64,000 nt of DNA from Helicostylum pulchrum (taxonomy: Eukaryota; Mucoromycota; Mucoromycetes; Mucorales; Mucoraceae). A program made the position numbers and the translations under genes. The notes under the pieces are model-generated. The model was not told the DNA's origin. It saw only the letters and a program-made list of their open reading frames with translations, and searched no databases. The DNA is taken from contig JAIXMO010000021.1 of assembly GCA_025677825.1 (NCBI GenBank), forward strand, positions 186,001-250,000, in the 5' to 3' direction. Below, in pieces: positions 14,011-24,415 of this stretch. The first letter of the stretch is position 1, and each line of letters starts with the position of its first letter.

Positions 14011-14064
14011 AAAGCATCCACGGCGAAGAATGGGCATTTTCGTGATCCTACAGCGGAGGCTCTA
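14011..14064 (+). repeat. Left arm of imperfect inverted repeat around the DASH gene
   Basis: Reads GCATCCACGGCGAAGAA, then GGCATTTTCGTGATCCTA and AGCGGAG. The same blocks occur in reverse complement at 14814-14880. The copies differ by four substitutions and a gap of about 15 nt. The enclosed interval of about 0.8 kb contains the Dad2-like gene. Confidence 0.7.
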
Positions 14065-14287
14065 TTTTTTTTCTATTTTTCAAATAGCATTAATTAATAA
14101 ATAGCTTATTTGAAAGATATAAGGAAGAAAGGTGTTTAAATTAGTTCAGCATTATATATAAAATTTAAAGCGTGGCTCTGAGAGCATTTATCACATTATC
14201 CGTCATCGCTTCGACAACAGCTTACTTTTTATTTCCAGCCGCCCAAAAAAACTTGTGTTTTTCTTTACTCTAATACATAATACAAAA

Positions 14288-14587
14288 ATGAAGAGATCGT
14301 TATCGCAGAAGGCAAGTGCAATAAATAAAAGACCAAAACCACAGCCACAGGAACCAAATATAATAGCTATTGTAGAAAAACCAGTGGCAAACCCGGCATC
14401 ACAAGCCAAGCTAGATTTATATTCGGAAAAACGAGCAGAATTAGAATCAGTTCTTCAGGTTATTAAACAAATGAGTGATGAGTTAAAGAAGATTTTAGAT
14501 GAGTTAAACGAAGCCTTCGAAATTTCATCAGAAAGTACAAACCGTGCGAGTGATACGTTAGCTAACTGGGACTCTAATATTGAATAA
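14288..14587 (+). CDS. DAD2: DASH/Dam1 complex subunit, Dad2-like
   Basis: Small kinetochore protein expected to be part of the DASH (Dam1) ring that couples kinetochores to spindle microtubules. Single exon, 99 aa, start at CAAAAATG (good A-rich context). Residues 1-35 are basic and Pro-rich with a KRPKP stretch that could act in nuclear import. The rest is a predicted coiled coil. The segment LDLYSEKRAELESVLQVIKQ, then DELKKILDELNEAF and closing DTLANW, match the Dad2 layout (EKxAELxxL ... LxxLxxK ... VLxNW). Length is near that of other Dad2 proteins (100-140 aa). The gene sits between the two arms of an inverted repeat. The family call rests on recalled consensus, not a search. Confidence 0.72.
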   Translation: MKRSLSQKASAINKRPKPQPQEPNIIAIVEKPVANPASQAKLDLYSEKRAELESVLQVIKQMSDELKKILDELNEAFEISSESTNRASDTLANWDSNIE

Positions 14588-14813
14588 ATTGCACAAAAGA
14601 TAAAAAAATGTTGCTACAGCCATAGTTGTACGAACAAGAACTGTAAATTTAACCATCCTAAATAAATAATATTTTTATAAATATGTATGAAGGTTTTAAT
14701 TGTAGTTATTTTCTGCTTAAATGATTTACAACACTCATTTCTTTGTTTCATACTCATAAAGAGAATATCGTTTTTGCTTTTATATTAATTCTCTGTGTAA
14801 TACAATTAAAACA

Positions 14814-14880
14814 TGCTCCACTATAGAATCACGAAAATGCCAAATTTAAAAAAATTCCTTTCTTCGCTGTGGATGCTCTT
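14814..14880 (-). repeat. Right arm of imperfect inverted repeat around the DASH gene
   Basis: Reverse-complement partner of 14011-14064. Read on the minus strand, the four substitutions relative to the left arm are all C-to-T or G-to-A (CACGGC/CACAGC, GATCC/GATTC, CTACAG/CTATAG, AGCGG/AGTGG). It also carries an extra A/T-rich piece of about 15 nt between its two conserved blocks. Confidence 0.7.
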
Positions 14881-14939
14881 ATGCATTACACCTAATAACA
14901 TTTTTATAAACAGTGTAATAAAATTTTTTTTAAAAAAAT

Positions 14940-15486
14940 AGGTGATACCTATAATCGTTCTATAAAACAAAAGCTATTATCAGATAGTGCTAATTTGCTG
15001 CTAAAGAAAAAATTAACAAATGAAGATAACACGTCAATCAAGTAGGTAAACTATATTTAGATAGTATTTACAGAGAATAATCTATTTTGTTTCGTTAGAT
15101 GTCTTTCGGGTATAACTAGTGAACCTTATTCAACCTGATTCGTATGATTAGTTACATAAAGTCATTGTGTTATAAAGTCGAATCTGATAAAATCTGTAAA
15201 GAAACAGAAGAGCTTTCTGAACTTTCAGACGATAATATCGATCTTTGTCAGTATTTTAATTAATATGTAAGCAATTGTTTTTTCTTTAAAAAAATCTTAC
15301 TTAGTAAATTATTTCAGCCATTCTTTAAACCAACTTACTTATAAAAGTGATGATACAGATGTCATGTTAGGCGAAACGTGTCTTAAAAAGTTTAAAGTAT
15401 ATTTATCTAAAAACTCTACTTGTGACCAATTAAAAATACTTGGTGTTTTAGAAAATGTAAAAGTTTCAAGAAGACAAATGATGTAA
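14940..15486 (+). pseudogene. Degenerate multi-exon coding remnant, unknown protein
   Basis: Three protein-like segments lie in order with plausible introns between them: about 14942-15043 (ending NEDNTSIK), about 15150-15262 (VESDKICKETEELSELSDD) and about 15317-15486 (LTYKSDDTDVMLGE ... VSRRQMM, then TAA). A possible intron with GTAAGC donor and TTTCAG acceptor separates the last two, but the middle segment runs into an in-frame TAA just before that donor. The segment after the first piece also stops. I do not recognise the family. It may be a decayed gene or a transposon fragment. Confidence 0.35.
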
Positions 15487-16334
15487 ATATTTAATAGCTT
15501 TTACTGTACACTCTTATTAAAAAATTATGCGTCACTTTTGGAGAAAAAACGCAAAGTATATAAGGTGATAGGATACAAATTAATCACACTTTCTCATTTC
15601 CCACTGGATCAACAATAGCTCTTTCTTTTTTTGCTCCACCTTATACCTGTATTTCTCTTGAAATCATTAAATATTGCATTAGCGTGTAGACCTCGGTAGA
15701 GCTGTTATCACCATTTTTATGTGCCAATCTCATACGTATTATTTGTCAAAAGAAATTAAGGGAATCATGCTTTGTGTAAAAATTAATCGTTGGCTTTTAT
15801 GAATAAACTAAGTCCTTCGAATCCCGGATTTAAATACGCTTGACAACCTTTGGTATCTTTTAGGCAGAGAAATTGAAATTGTAAAGAGAAGACATAAATG
15901 CATTAATTCGAAACAATTCGATATCTTTATCCAAGAAGGATGACAAGATATTTGTTTAAATTTTATATGTAGTATATCCGAAAGACATAAGTTAGTATCA
16001 ATTTTGTATTTATAAAAAGAATAAAGTTAACCATAATATATATGCAACTGCTCTATTTACAAACATACATATTTTTATTATTTATCACTTAGTTTTTGCA
16101 CGGGATATCAGGCTACTTTAATCACAAACTAAGTTAGAATTTTCCAGATGAATCGGCCTTTCTAGATATCGCCAAATACACTGGAACCATAGTAAAGAAC
16201 CCTAAAACAGTGACAGTTTGCATGACGTAAAAAAATGTATCTCGGAGTTAATAATAAAAAGAAGAAAAGGGAAGCCTTTTTTTTCTCTTTTCTCTTTACG
16301 TCTTACAAGTCCCTTGTAATATACATTCTTACAT

Positions 16335-16889
16335 ATGAGTTATCAATATTCTTCTTATAAACAAACAACTACACGCGACGGTTATTCAACTAGAACCACT
16401 ACCAGGACCACAACAGCCGGTAGTGGCTCTTCCTTGGTTGTACGCGAGTTAACAGAAACTGAAGTCTCTAGTCCACGTTTATCAAGTTCTAGCGACTATC
16501 AAATTAGTGATGAAGACAGGTTAACAAAGTATGACTTTTACTCTCTCATGGACTCTGAAGACGAAGCTAATTCAGAAACTGAATCTGAATCTGATGTCGA
16601 ATACCATTGGTTTCCTTCTTTATTAAGAAATTCTGTTATTGAACTTTTGGAAGATAGTGACCAAGAGAATTATATGGACGAAGATGTCGATGGAAAAAAA
16701 GTATTGGTAATTGAAAACGAAGAAACAAGTGAAGAGGATCAAATAGACGATACTGATAATGATGATGATGATTTTGAACACGTCAAACGAGGCGGTAAAC
16801 GGTTCAATAAATATCATCCAAAGAAGCATGTAAAGAAACCTAAAAAATCTGATATTGTACCAGTAGAGGTTGTTCACGTAATTATTTAG
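16335..16889 (+). CDS. Acidic low-complexity protein of unknown function
   Basis: Single exon, 184 aa. I do not recognise a family. The N-terminal 35 residues are Ser/Thr/Tyr/Arg-rich (SYKQTTTRDGYSTRTTTR). The middle is strongly acidic with several Ser-Asp/Glu clusters of casein-kinase-2 type (SLMDSEDEANSETESESD), and the C-terminus switches to basic (KYHPKKHVKKPKKSD). An acidic-then-basic composition is common in nucleolar or chromatin proteins, but that is only inference. The ATG is preceded by a C/T-rich tract, as in other genes of this window, which supports a real start. The overlapping minus-strand frame is a shadow. Confidence 0.6.
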   Translation: MSYQYSSYKQTTTRDGYSTRTTTRTTTAGSGSSLVVRELTETEVSSPRLSSSSDYQISDEDRLTKYDFYSLMDSEDEANSETESESDVEYHWFPSLLRNSVIELLEDSDQENYMDEDVDGKKVLVIENEETSEEDQIDDTDNDDDDFEHVKRGGKRFNKYHPKKHVKKPKKSDIVPVEVVHVII

Positions 16890-17278
16890 GAGAAAAAAAA
16901 AGTCTCTTTCATACACATTTAAAATAAATTTTTGAAGTCATTTTACATATTGCATGAAATTCAATTTTGGGGTGTTGGTGTGACAATCCGTAATTCTACC
17001 GAATTAACGCTACTTGCGACTATTGATAGTTACTAACTACAATATAATACGTTACTTTGACAATATATTTAAAATAACGATATCCTTGGATATGCTTATT
17101 ACCTTTTTTCCCACTTTCTTCTTCATACTACTTCTTTTTTCTTATTGAATACCCGCCTGTAATGCAACTTTTTTTTTTTTTCCTCGCTTAGCTCAGCCAC
17201 CCAATTTTCACTGCTTTTATTCTTTTTTTTTTCTTTTAAACTTTTCTGCACCTTTTTTTTAACATATAGAATCAAATA
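16890..17278. other. Intergenic, promoter of DBP10
   Basis: A+T-rich with long T/C-rich tracts (about 17100-17260) directly before the DBP10 ATG, typical of fungal promoters. No other feature seen. Confidence 0.5.
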
Positions 17279-20200
17279 ATGGTCGCAAAGAAACCCATGG
17301 CCAAAAAACCTATGGCTAAAAAAGCTTTAGGAAAAAAGACGCTTACCAGTACCAAAAAGACCAGTACTAAACCTTTCGCCAAAAAGACCGAGGAAGAGCC
17401 CAAGGAGCTCTCCAGCTCAAAATTAAAAAAGAAGGAATTCCAACGTAAAAAATACAATAAAGATAAAAAGAAGTCCAAGACAGATCAAGACGAGGATGAT
17501 TCCGATTTTGAAGTTGTACCTGTTGTAGAAAAGAGGGTTATTATGGATAGCGATGAGTCTGAAGACGATTCCGATCTTGAATTGGACATGTTTGGTAAAT
17601 TCAAAGCTAAAAAACCTGCTGCTGTTGCCGTCGCTGCTACCGCTGCTTCTGTCAAGAAGCAAAAGCCTATTACCATGAATGATAGTGAGGATGAAGAGGA
17701 TGAAAAGTTTATTGCATCAGAGACACTTGCTGCTAACCGTAAAAACAAAAAATCTGGTGGTTTCCAATCTATGGGTAAGTTACAATAATAGATTTATATA
17801 TTTATATCGTAAAATCTTACCAAGCGAAAATAATTAAATAGGTTTAAGCAACAATGTATTCAAGGCTATTATTCATAAGGGTTTTAAAGTACCTACACCA
17901 GTTCAACGTAAATGTATTCCCCTTATTTTACAAGGTGATGATGTAGTTGGTATGGCTCGTACTGGTTCCGGTAAAACTGCTGCATTTTTAATTCCCATGT
18001 TGGAACGACTCAAGGTACATTCAGCCAAGACTGGTGCAAGAGCATTGATTTTATCACCTTCTCGTGAATTAGCATTACAAACGCAAAAGGTCTGTAAGGA
18101 GTTGATGAAATATACCGATCTTCGTAGTGGTTGTATTGTGGGTGGTGATAGTTTAGATGAACAATTTGAGATGATTGCTTCCAATCCTGATATTTTAATT
18201 GCCACACCTGGTCGTTTGTTACATATTTCCGTCGAAATGAACTTAGATCTTCGTACTGTTGAATATGTTGTATTTGATGAAGCTGATCGTTTGTTTGAAA
18301 TGGGTTTTGCTGTTCAATTACATGAAATTCTTTCTCGTCTTCCTCCCTCTCGTCAAACTTTACTCTTTTCTGCTACTTTACCAAAGTTGTTGGTAGATTT
18401 TGCCAAGGCTGGTTTACAAGAACCCACTTTAATTCGTTTAGATGTTGATACCAAGATCTCTCGTGATCTTGAGATGGCTTTCTTTTCTGTCAAGGATAAT
18501 GAAAAGGAAGGTGCTCTTTTATACTTGTTAAAAAACGTTATTAAATTACCCAAGCATACACAAAATTCTGATCAGTTCGATGTCAAGAGATATAAAAAGA
18601 AGAAGCCTGAAAAGAAGGAACAATCTGGTACTGAAGCTGATCACCAAACTATTTTATTTGCTGCTACCAAGCATCATGTCGAATATTTAGCTACACTTTT
18701 AGAAATTGCTGGATATCAAGTGTCTTATGTATACGGTTCTCTTGATCAAACTGCTCGTAATATTCAAATTAACAAGTTCAGAAATGGTGTTACCAATATT
18801 ATGGTCGTTACAGATGTTGCTGCTCGTGGTATCGATATTCCTATTTTAGAAAATGTTATCAATTACGATTTCTGTGGTTCTTCCAAGGTCTTTGTGCATC
18901 GTGTCGGTCGTGCTGCTCGTGCCGGTCGTCGTGGTTGGGCTTATTCATTTGTAACATCCGAAGAATTACCTTACTTGGTCGATCTTCAACTTTTCTTGAC
19001 TCGTCCTTTAATCCTCGCTGGTGAGAAAGATGAATATGATTATACATCCGACTTAGTCGTTGGTTCTATGCCTAAAGAACACTTGATTGATGATCAAGCT
19101 TGGGCTGCTGATAAAATTTCGAAGGATGCTAGTTTAGATGGTATTCATCGTACTGCTTTAAACGCTTACAAGTTATATAACCGTACTAAACCTCGTGCTG
19201 CTGCTGAAAGTTACGCTCGTGCCAAGGAAGTAATCAAGAAAAAGGCTTACAACAACTTGCATCCTCTTTTATTAAACGAAGAAAACCAAAGTCAATCTGA
19301 ACTTGAACGTGCTAGTTTAATTGAAGCCATTTCTGGTTTCAGACCTGCTGAAACCATTTTTGAATTTGGTATTCGTGGTACACGTAAGGTAACTCCTGCT
19401 ACTGTCATGATGCGTGAACGTCGTGGTGTAGTCGATAAGATTATCTCTAATCACAAGGTCAAGAGCGAAGCCGAATCTGCAGTTTTGGATCAACCTTTAG
19501 ATATTCGTGATGAAAAGAAGGTGATTGAAAGTTTAGGTGGTGATGTAGATGAAGAGGAATTAGCTAAAGCATTCAATATACCAGCTGCTAAAAAGGAAAA
19601 GAAAACCACTTTCCGTGATGAGGAATTTTATATCTCATATACTCAAAAGGATGCCAACACTGAACGTGGTTATTCTATGAACAACGAAGGTAGTTTCATG
19701 GAACAAGCTAGTAAGGCTCAATTGGATTTAACCGGTGATGATAATGACGCTATGAAGAAGGGTCAGAATATGCTTCGTTGGGATTCCAAAAAGAGAAAGT
19801 TTATTCGTGGTACTGGTATTGGTTCCGATAACAAAAAGTTAATTCGTACCGAAAGTGGTGCCTTGATTTCTGCTTCTTACAAGAGTGGTAGATTTGATGA
19901 ATGGGCCAAGAAGAAGCATATCACTCTTCCTCGTGCTGGTGAACATGAATTGTCTAATGCTAGTAACATGGCTCAAAAGCGTTTCCGTCATAACAAGGAA
20001 GAAGAAGCTAAGCGTGTTGATCCTCTTGCTTACGATTATGAAAAGAAGATGAAGAAGAGAAAGATGAATGAATCTGAACCTATTGTTGAAAATGGTTTAG
20101 GTAAGAAGCGTGTTGGTGATCGTACTAATACCAAGAGCGAATTGAGAGACGCTAGTCAAATTCGTAAGCATCGTGTTGCTCTTGAAAAGAGAAAAGAAAA

Positions 20201-20345
20201 GTCTAACCGTCCTTCTTCCGGCGGTTCTCGTGGTGGTCGCGGAGGTGGAAGAGGTGGTGCAAGAGGTGGTCGCGGAGGTGGTGGAAGAGGTGGAGGCGGA
20301 GGTGGAAGAGGCGGAGGCGGAGGTGGAAGAGGACGTGGTCGCTAG
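17279..20345 (+). CDS. DBP10: ATP-dependent RNA helicase Dbp10 (DDX54)
   Basis: Nucleolar DEAD-box RNA helicase for 60S ribosomal subunit assembly. Two exons, 17279-17774 and 17842-20345, about 999 aa, as expected for the family. Residues 1-160 are Lys-rich and acidic with repeated KKPMAKK/KKALGKK motifs. The helicase core follows: Q motif (GFKVPTPVQRKCIP), ARTGSGKT at about 204-211, PSRELALQT, TPGRLL, VFDEADRLFEMGF, SAT, VVTDVAARGIDIP and HRVGRAARAGR. An insertion between the two RecA lobes (DVKRYKKKKPEKK) and the Dbp10 C-terminal domain come next. The tail is an RGG/Gly-rich run (about 20218-20345) likely to bind RNA. The single intron splits the Gly just before the Q motif (GGFQSM|GLSNNVF). 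Codon use is biased, suggesting good expression. Identification is firm. Confidence 0.95.
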
Positions 20346-20793
20346 ATTCTTCCCTATCTTACGCTTTCATTTTTTCTTGCAAATCTTTCTTGCTGCTAGT
20401 ATAACAAACCTGTAATATAAATTGACACTATATAAACGAAACCCCCCTTTAGAAAAAACTATCAATAAAAACTAAAAAGAATCATAATAATATATATTTT
20501 ATTGACACTTCCCTCCCCTTTTTTTATACGATCCTACTACAAAATTAGAGACGTTTGTTGTAATATGTATTTTCTAACAATAGCACAGAATTATACTTCT
20601 GAAACAAGCCTTTTTTCTGTCCTTTTTTTCAGAATGTTTTTGATCCTTTGCGGTATATACAATGTCACTCTTACGGCTGTCTTCGTGTTCATTGCTTTAT
20701 ATTCCATAAACAACGCTATTGAATTAGTGGTCTTGATTTTAAAGTAATATTAGTTGAGAAAGCTGAGAAGGTGTATTTGGTATTCGACTATAG

Positions 20794-20950
20794 AAGCGTT
20801 TAAAAGTACACATGTTCTATTTACACGCTCAGAAAAGAAAGTGTGGCGAACCTTCGAAAAAAGTAGCTTGATAACTTTGCTATATTACCATATTTTGAGC
20901 CATATTTTAAAGCGTTTCGTAGCAAGTGCTCTTAAGTATGCACATCAACT
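20794..20950 (+). repeat. Dispersed repeat family, copy 1
   Basis: Begins near GTTCTATTTACACGCTCAG, continues AAAAGAAAGTGTGGC, then AAAAAAGTAGC, and ends near AGTGCTCTTAAG. These blocks recur in the same order at 60422-60590 (+) and 55320-55490 (-), with a fragment at 51380-51425 (+). Compared with those copies it lacks the TTTATAAAGCGTTCTT block. Confidence 0.65.
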
Positions 20951-22038
20951 TCTTTGAACCATATCCGCTTGTACATACTTTAAACAAAAATTCTAAAAAA
21001 AACTGATACGGTTAAAAGGTGCACATGTAAAAAGATACTTACCGCAATAAATTTACTTTTTTTGGTGAACCAAAATGCTCCACTCTCTCAACTGACAGTA
21101 AAATATATTTAAACTATTTACTTTTAATCGCATCACTTGAAATGTATGTATTAGAAAGTTATACTACTATATTCTGAAATACTATATATGCCACATTTTA
21201 TGACTACAGCTTAATTATTCAGCGCTGTGGAACTGTCAGTTCTCATGATTTTTTTATATGCAGCTGAAAACTGTCACTTTGATTTATTTTTGTATTTTGT
21301 TCCAAATACTCCATTTGGTCTATTATTTCGGCCTGGGTAACGGGGATGACTCTGCCTTCGGTACTTTCAAACGTACCCAATTCTCACGAGCCAAAAAAAA
21401 ACACATTAGATATGAATATACATTGCACTGTAGCCTCACAAGACTAGGATGCATGTACTTGATTTGAAGGTACGTATATTATTAGTACGCACGCACTCCT
21501 TTAACTCCCCCCTTTTTTTAAAAAAAAAGGTGAAAAATAGCTATTTTGCCTATATATAGACAAATGCAGAATGAGGGGATCCTATTATAACCTTCTGATG
21601 CGACAGAATGAAAAAAAAAACTTTATTATCAACCAAGTAACTAAACCAGCCATAATAATTGTTAAATGAAAACAACATCTACGAGAAAGGTAAAAAGGTA
21701 CTACAACAAAAAAAAAGTATTTATATCGTATAATTTTAATTGAACAAACAGTAATGCTACAAGATGACTATGTCATGTTCTTTAATACGTCATTTCTGCT
21801 AACCTTTTTTTTCGCTTGCGGTAGGGCATCTTTTATTTTGCATTGCATAATGCTATACTATTTTCCTTTACACTTAAAAAAGCGCTTATATTCATGTGAA
21901 AACTAAATGTCGCGCCCATAGTGCTACTTTTATAATGCAGCAGGTATACGTAATGAAATTCTTTAAAGACAAAAGGTACCCGTAGAAATGGTACAGAAGA
22001 TCAGGAATGCACTTGTATCCTGAATAAATATAAAAAAG

Positions 22039-22060
22039 AAAGAGAGAGAGAGAGAGAGAG
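22039..22060. repeat. (AG)n microsatellite
   Basis: Uninterrupted AG dinucleotide run in intergenic DNA downstream of the malate synthase gene. Confidence 0.9.
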
Positions 22061-22391
22061 TCAAAGTTCTTCGGGAATAACGGGAAACCAAGGAAGCCCA
22101 AAAAAAAAAAAGTTTGGTTTACATCTTGTTATTTGTGCATAAATTAAAGAGATAAATAACGGCCCAATATACGTCAGAAGAACCTGGACCACGCATTAAA
22201 AAAAGTAGTGGGTAAACTGGTCAATGTTTTTATTGACGTAATCACATCGAATGATTTATATAAACAACAAAGTTTATATGTATGTATAAGCCATATTGGA
22301 ATTTTATTTTTTATGTATAATATCGCTTTTTCTTGGAAGAAAAAACTATACGCTTAAATGAAAAAGATGGGGATGGGGGATATTTTTTTCT

Positions 22392-24415
22392 TTACAATTT
22401 GGATTGAGGACTGATGGTAACAATATCATCATAAAGCAAGTCAGGAAGGAAATCATCGTAACGTTCACCAGTGACGTTAGTAGCGAAAGCCTTCTTGGCA
22501 GCATCATATTTAGAGTTGGCATACTTGGCACCGAGATCCTTGCGAATCTTATCGGTCTCTTCATCCAATATTTGGGAGACATATTCACCAGTGACAACCT
22601 TACCCTTATCGGTACGAACGTTATGACGGACCCATTGATAGAGTTGACTTCTAGAGATTTCATAAGTGGCCAAATCCTCCATCAAGTTAAAGATGGGGAC
22701 ACAACCAACACCTCTTAACCAAGCTTCCATATAAGCCAAACCGATTTGGATGTTTTCACGAATGGATTCTTCAGTGATGGTACCCTTAAAGTTAATATCG
22801 ATCAAATCAGTAGCAGTGACCTTGACATCGTCACGACGAATGTGCATTTGGTTAGCTTGAGGCATATGTTCGTTAAAGATATCAAGGGCGATCTTTACAA
22901 GGTCAGGGTGAGCAACCCAAGTACCGTCATGACCAGCAGTGACTTCACGGAGCTTATCGTTACGGACCTTAGTCATAGCAACGTTGTTAGCCTCAGCGTC
23001 GTTCTTGATAGGAATTTGAGCGGCCATACCACCCATAGCATGTACACCACGCTTATGACAAGTTTGAATCAACAAACGAACATAGGCATCCATGAAGGGA
23101 ACTGACATGGTGACAGAAGAACGTTGAGGTAAAACAAATTGAGGATGGTTACGGAGCTTCTTGATGAAGGAGAAGATGTAATCCCAACGACCACAGTTCA
23201 AACCTGCAGAGTGATCACGAAGTTCATAAATGATTTCGTCCATCTCATAAGCAGCAAGAAGAGTTTCGATCAAGACAGTACCACGAATAGTACCACGGGG
23301 AATGTTAATCATATCTTGAGCAACATTGAAGATATCGTTCCAAAGTCTAAATTTTATAATATATGTTAGTCATCTTTTTTTATATAGAAAATGTTTGTAT
23401 TTTTTTTTATTTTTTTTATTTTGCGCGTACCTGGCTTCTAAGTGAGATTCCATCTTGGGAAGATAAAAGTAAGGACCCTTACCACGCTTAATGAGCTCCT
23501 TGGCGTTATGGAAGAAATAGAGAGAGAAATCAAAGATGGAAGCAGAACAAGGCTCACCGTCAATAAGGACATGCTTCTCAACCATGTGCCAACCTCTAGG
23601 TCTAGAAAAGGAAATACAAAAAGATGAGCCAATTATTTTCTATCGAAATCACCGTAAACCACCCACACACACACACCAAAAGGCATATTTAAATGGACCC
23701 CCCCCCCCTCATTCCATTCAGTGGAATAGTTTTTTTTTCACGTGAAAAAATAAAAAATATGCGTGTTTTTTTTTCTTGACCAAAAAAGGTAATAAAAATA
23801 TATCTTACCTAACAAGAAGAGTGGCAAGCTTTCCATCCTTACGAAGTTCGTACTTCTTGCCATTGGGGTTAGTGAAAGTGATATCTTCACGAACGGCATC
23901 ACGCATATTAAGTTGACCACTGATGATATTTTCCCAAGTAGGAGCAGTAGAATCTAAACAACAAAAAAGAGGTAAATAAAAAAGTTGGTTTACACACACA
24001 CACACACACAAACAAGTGAAAAAAAATTACCTTCAAAATCAGCCATGAAAGTATAAGCACCAGAGTTCAAGGCATTGATGACCATCTTACGGTCAACAGG
24101 ACCAGTGATTTCTACACGACGATCTTGGAGGCCAGGAGCAGGGGCAGCAGCGCGCCAGTTAGGATCGTTACGGACGAAAGCGGTCTCGGGCAAGAAATCG
24201 GGAAGGACACCACGATCGAGTTCTTGTTGACGAAGTACACGCTTTTGAAGCAAGGTCTTGCGAGTAGGGTTGAAAATACGGTGAAGAGTTGCAACAAATT
24301 GCAAAGCTTGAGGTGAAAGAATTTCTTGTTCTCCAGCAGTGACAGGTGCTAACACTGCGACTCCGGGAACAGTAGACTTGAAAAGTTTCTTGGCGGCTTG
24401 AGATACGACTGACAT
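22392..24415 (-). CDS. Malate synthase, peroxisomal/glyoxysomal
   Basis: Condenses acetyl-CoA with glyoxylate to malate, the second dedicated step of the glyoxylate cycle. Four exons: 24415-24031, 23953-23809, 23601-23431 and 23346-22392, 551 aa, the normal size for malate synthase A. Landmarks: MADFED-STAPTW across intron 1, [11 protein letters not shown] across intron 2, [27 protein letters not shown] and the family signature [16 protein letters not shown]. The last three residues are SKL, a canonical PTS1 peroxisomal targeting signal. Intron 1 contains a (CA)n run. A TATA element lies about 70-80 nt upstream of the ATG. Codon use is strongly biased, as expected of an abundant enzyme on C2 carbon. 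Identification is firm. Confidence 0.97.
23992..24010. repeat. (CA)n microsatellite in malate synthase intron 1
   Basis: CA dinucleotide run inside the intron between exons 1 and 2 of the malate synthase gene. Confidence 0.85.

Larger units (their letters stand above)
14588..16334. other. Intergenic with a degenerate coding remnant
   Basis: Holds the right arm of the inverted repeat (14814-14880) and a decayed coding remnant at about 14940-15486, both listed separately. I see nothing in the rest (15490-16334). A TTCGAATCC near 15819 looked tRNA-like but lacks paired stems. Confidence 0.4.
20346..22391. other. Intergenic with dispersed-repeat copy and (AG)n
   Basis: Contains one copy of the dispersed repeat (about 20794-20950) and an (AG)n microsatellite at about 22039-22060. 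Open frames at 20502-20747 and 20754-20957 overlap the repeat or have no recognisable features; no gene is called. Confidence 0.5.

Noticed and set aside
15800..15845. TTCGAATCC resembling a tRNA T-loop
   Set aside because: Flanking bases do not form the 5-bp T stem and no anticodon or acceptor stem is present upstream.
17423..17748. Minus-strand frames opposite DBP10 exon 1
   Set aside because: Mirror translations of the Lys/Asp/Ser-rich codons of DBP10.
20173..20415. Val/Glu-rich 80-codon frame overlapping the DBP10 tail
   Set aside because: Out-of-frame reading of the RGG/Gly-rich codons.
22746..23105. Plus-strand frame of 119 codons opposite malate synthase
   Set aside because: Antisense shadow of a confidently spliced enzyme gene.
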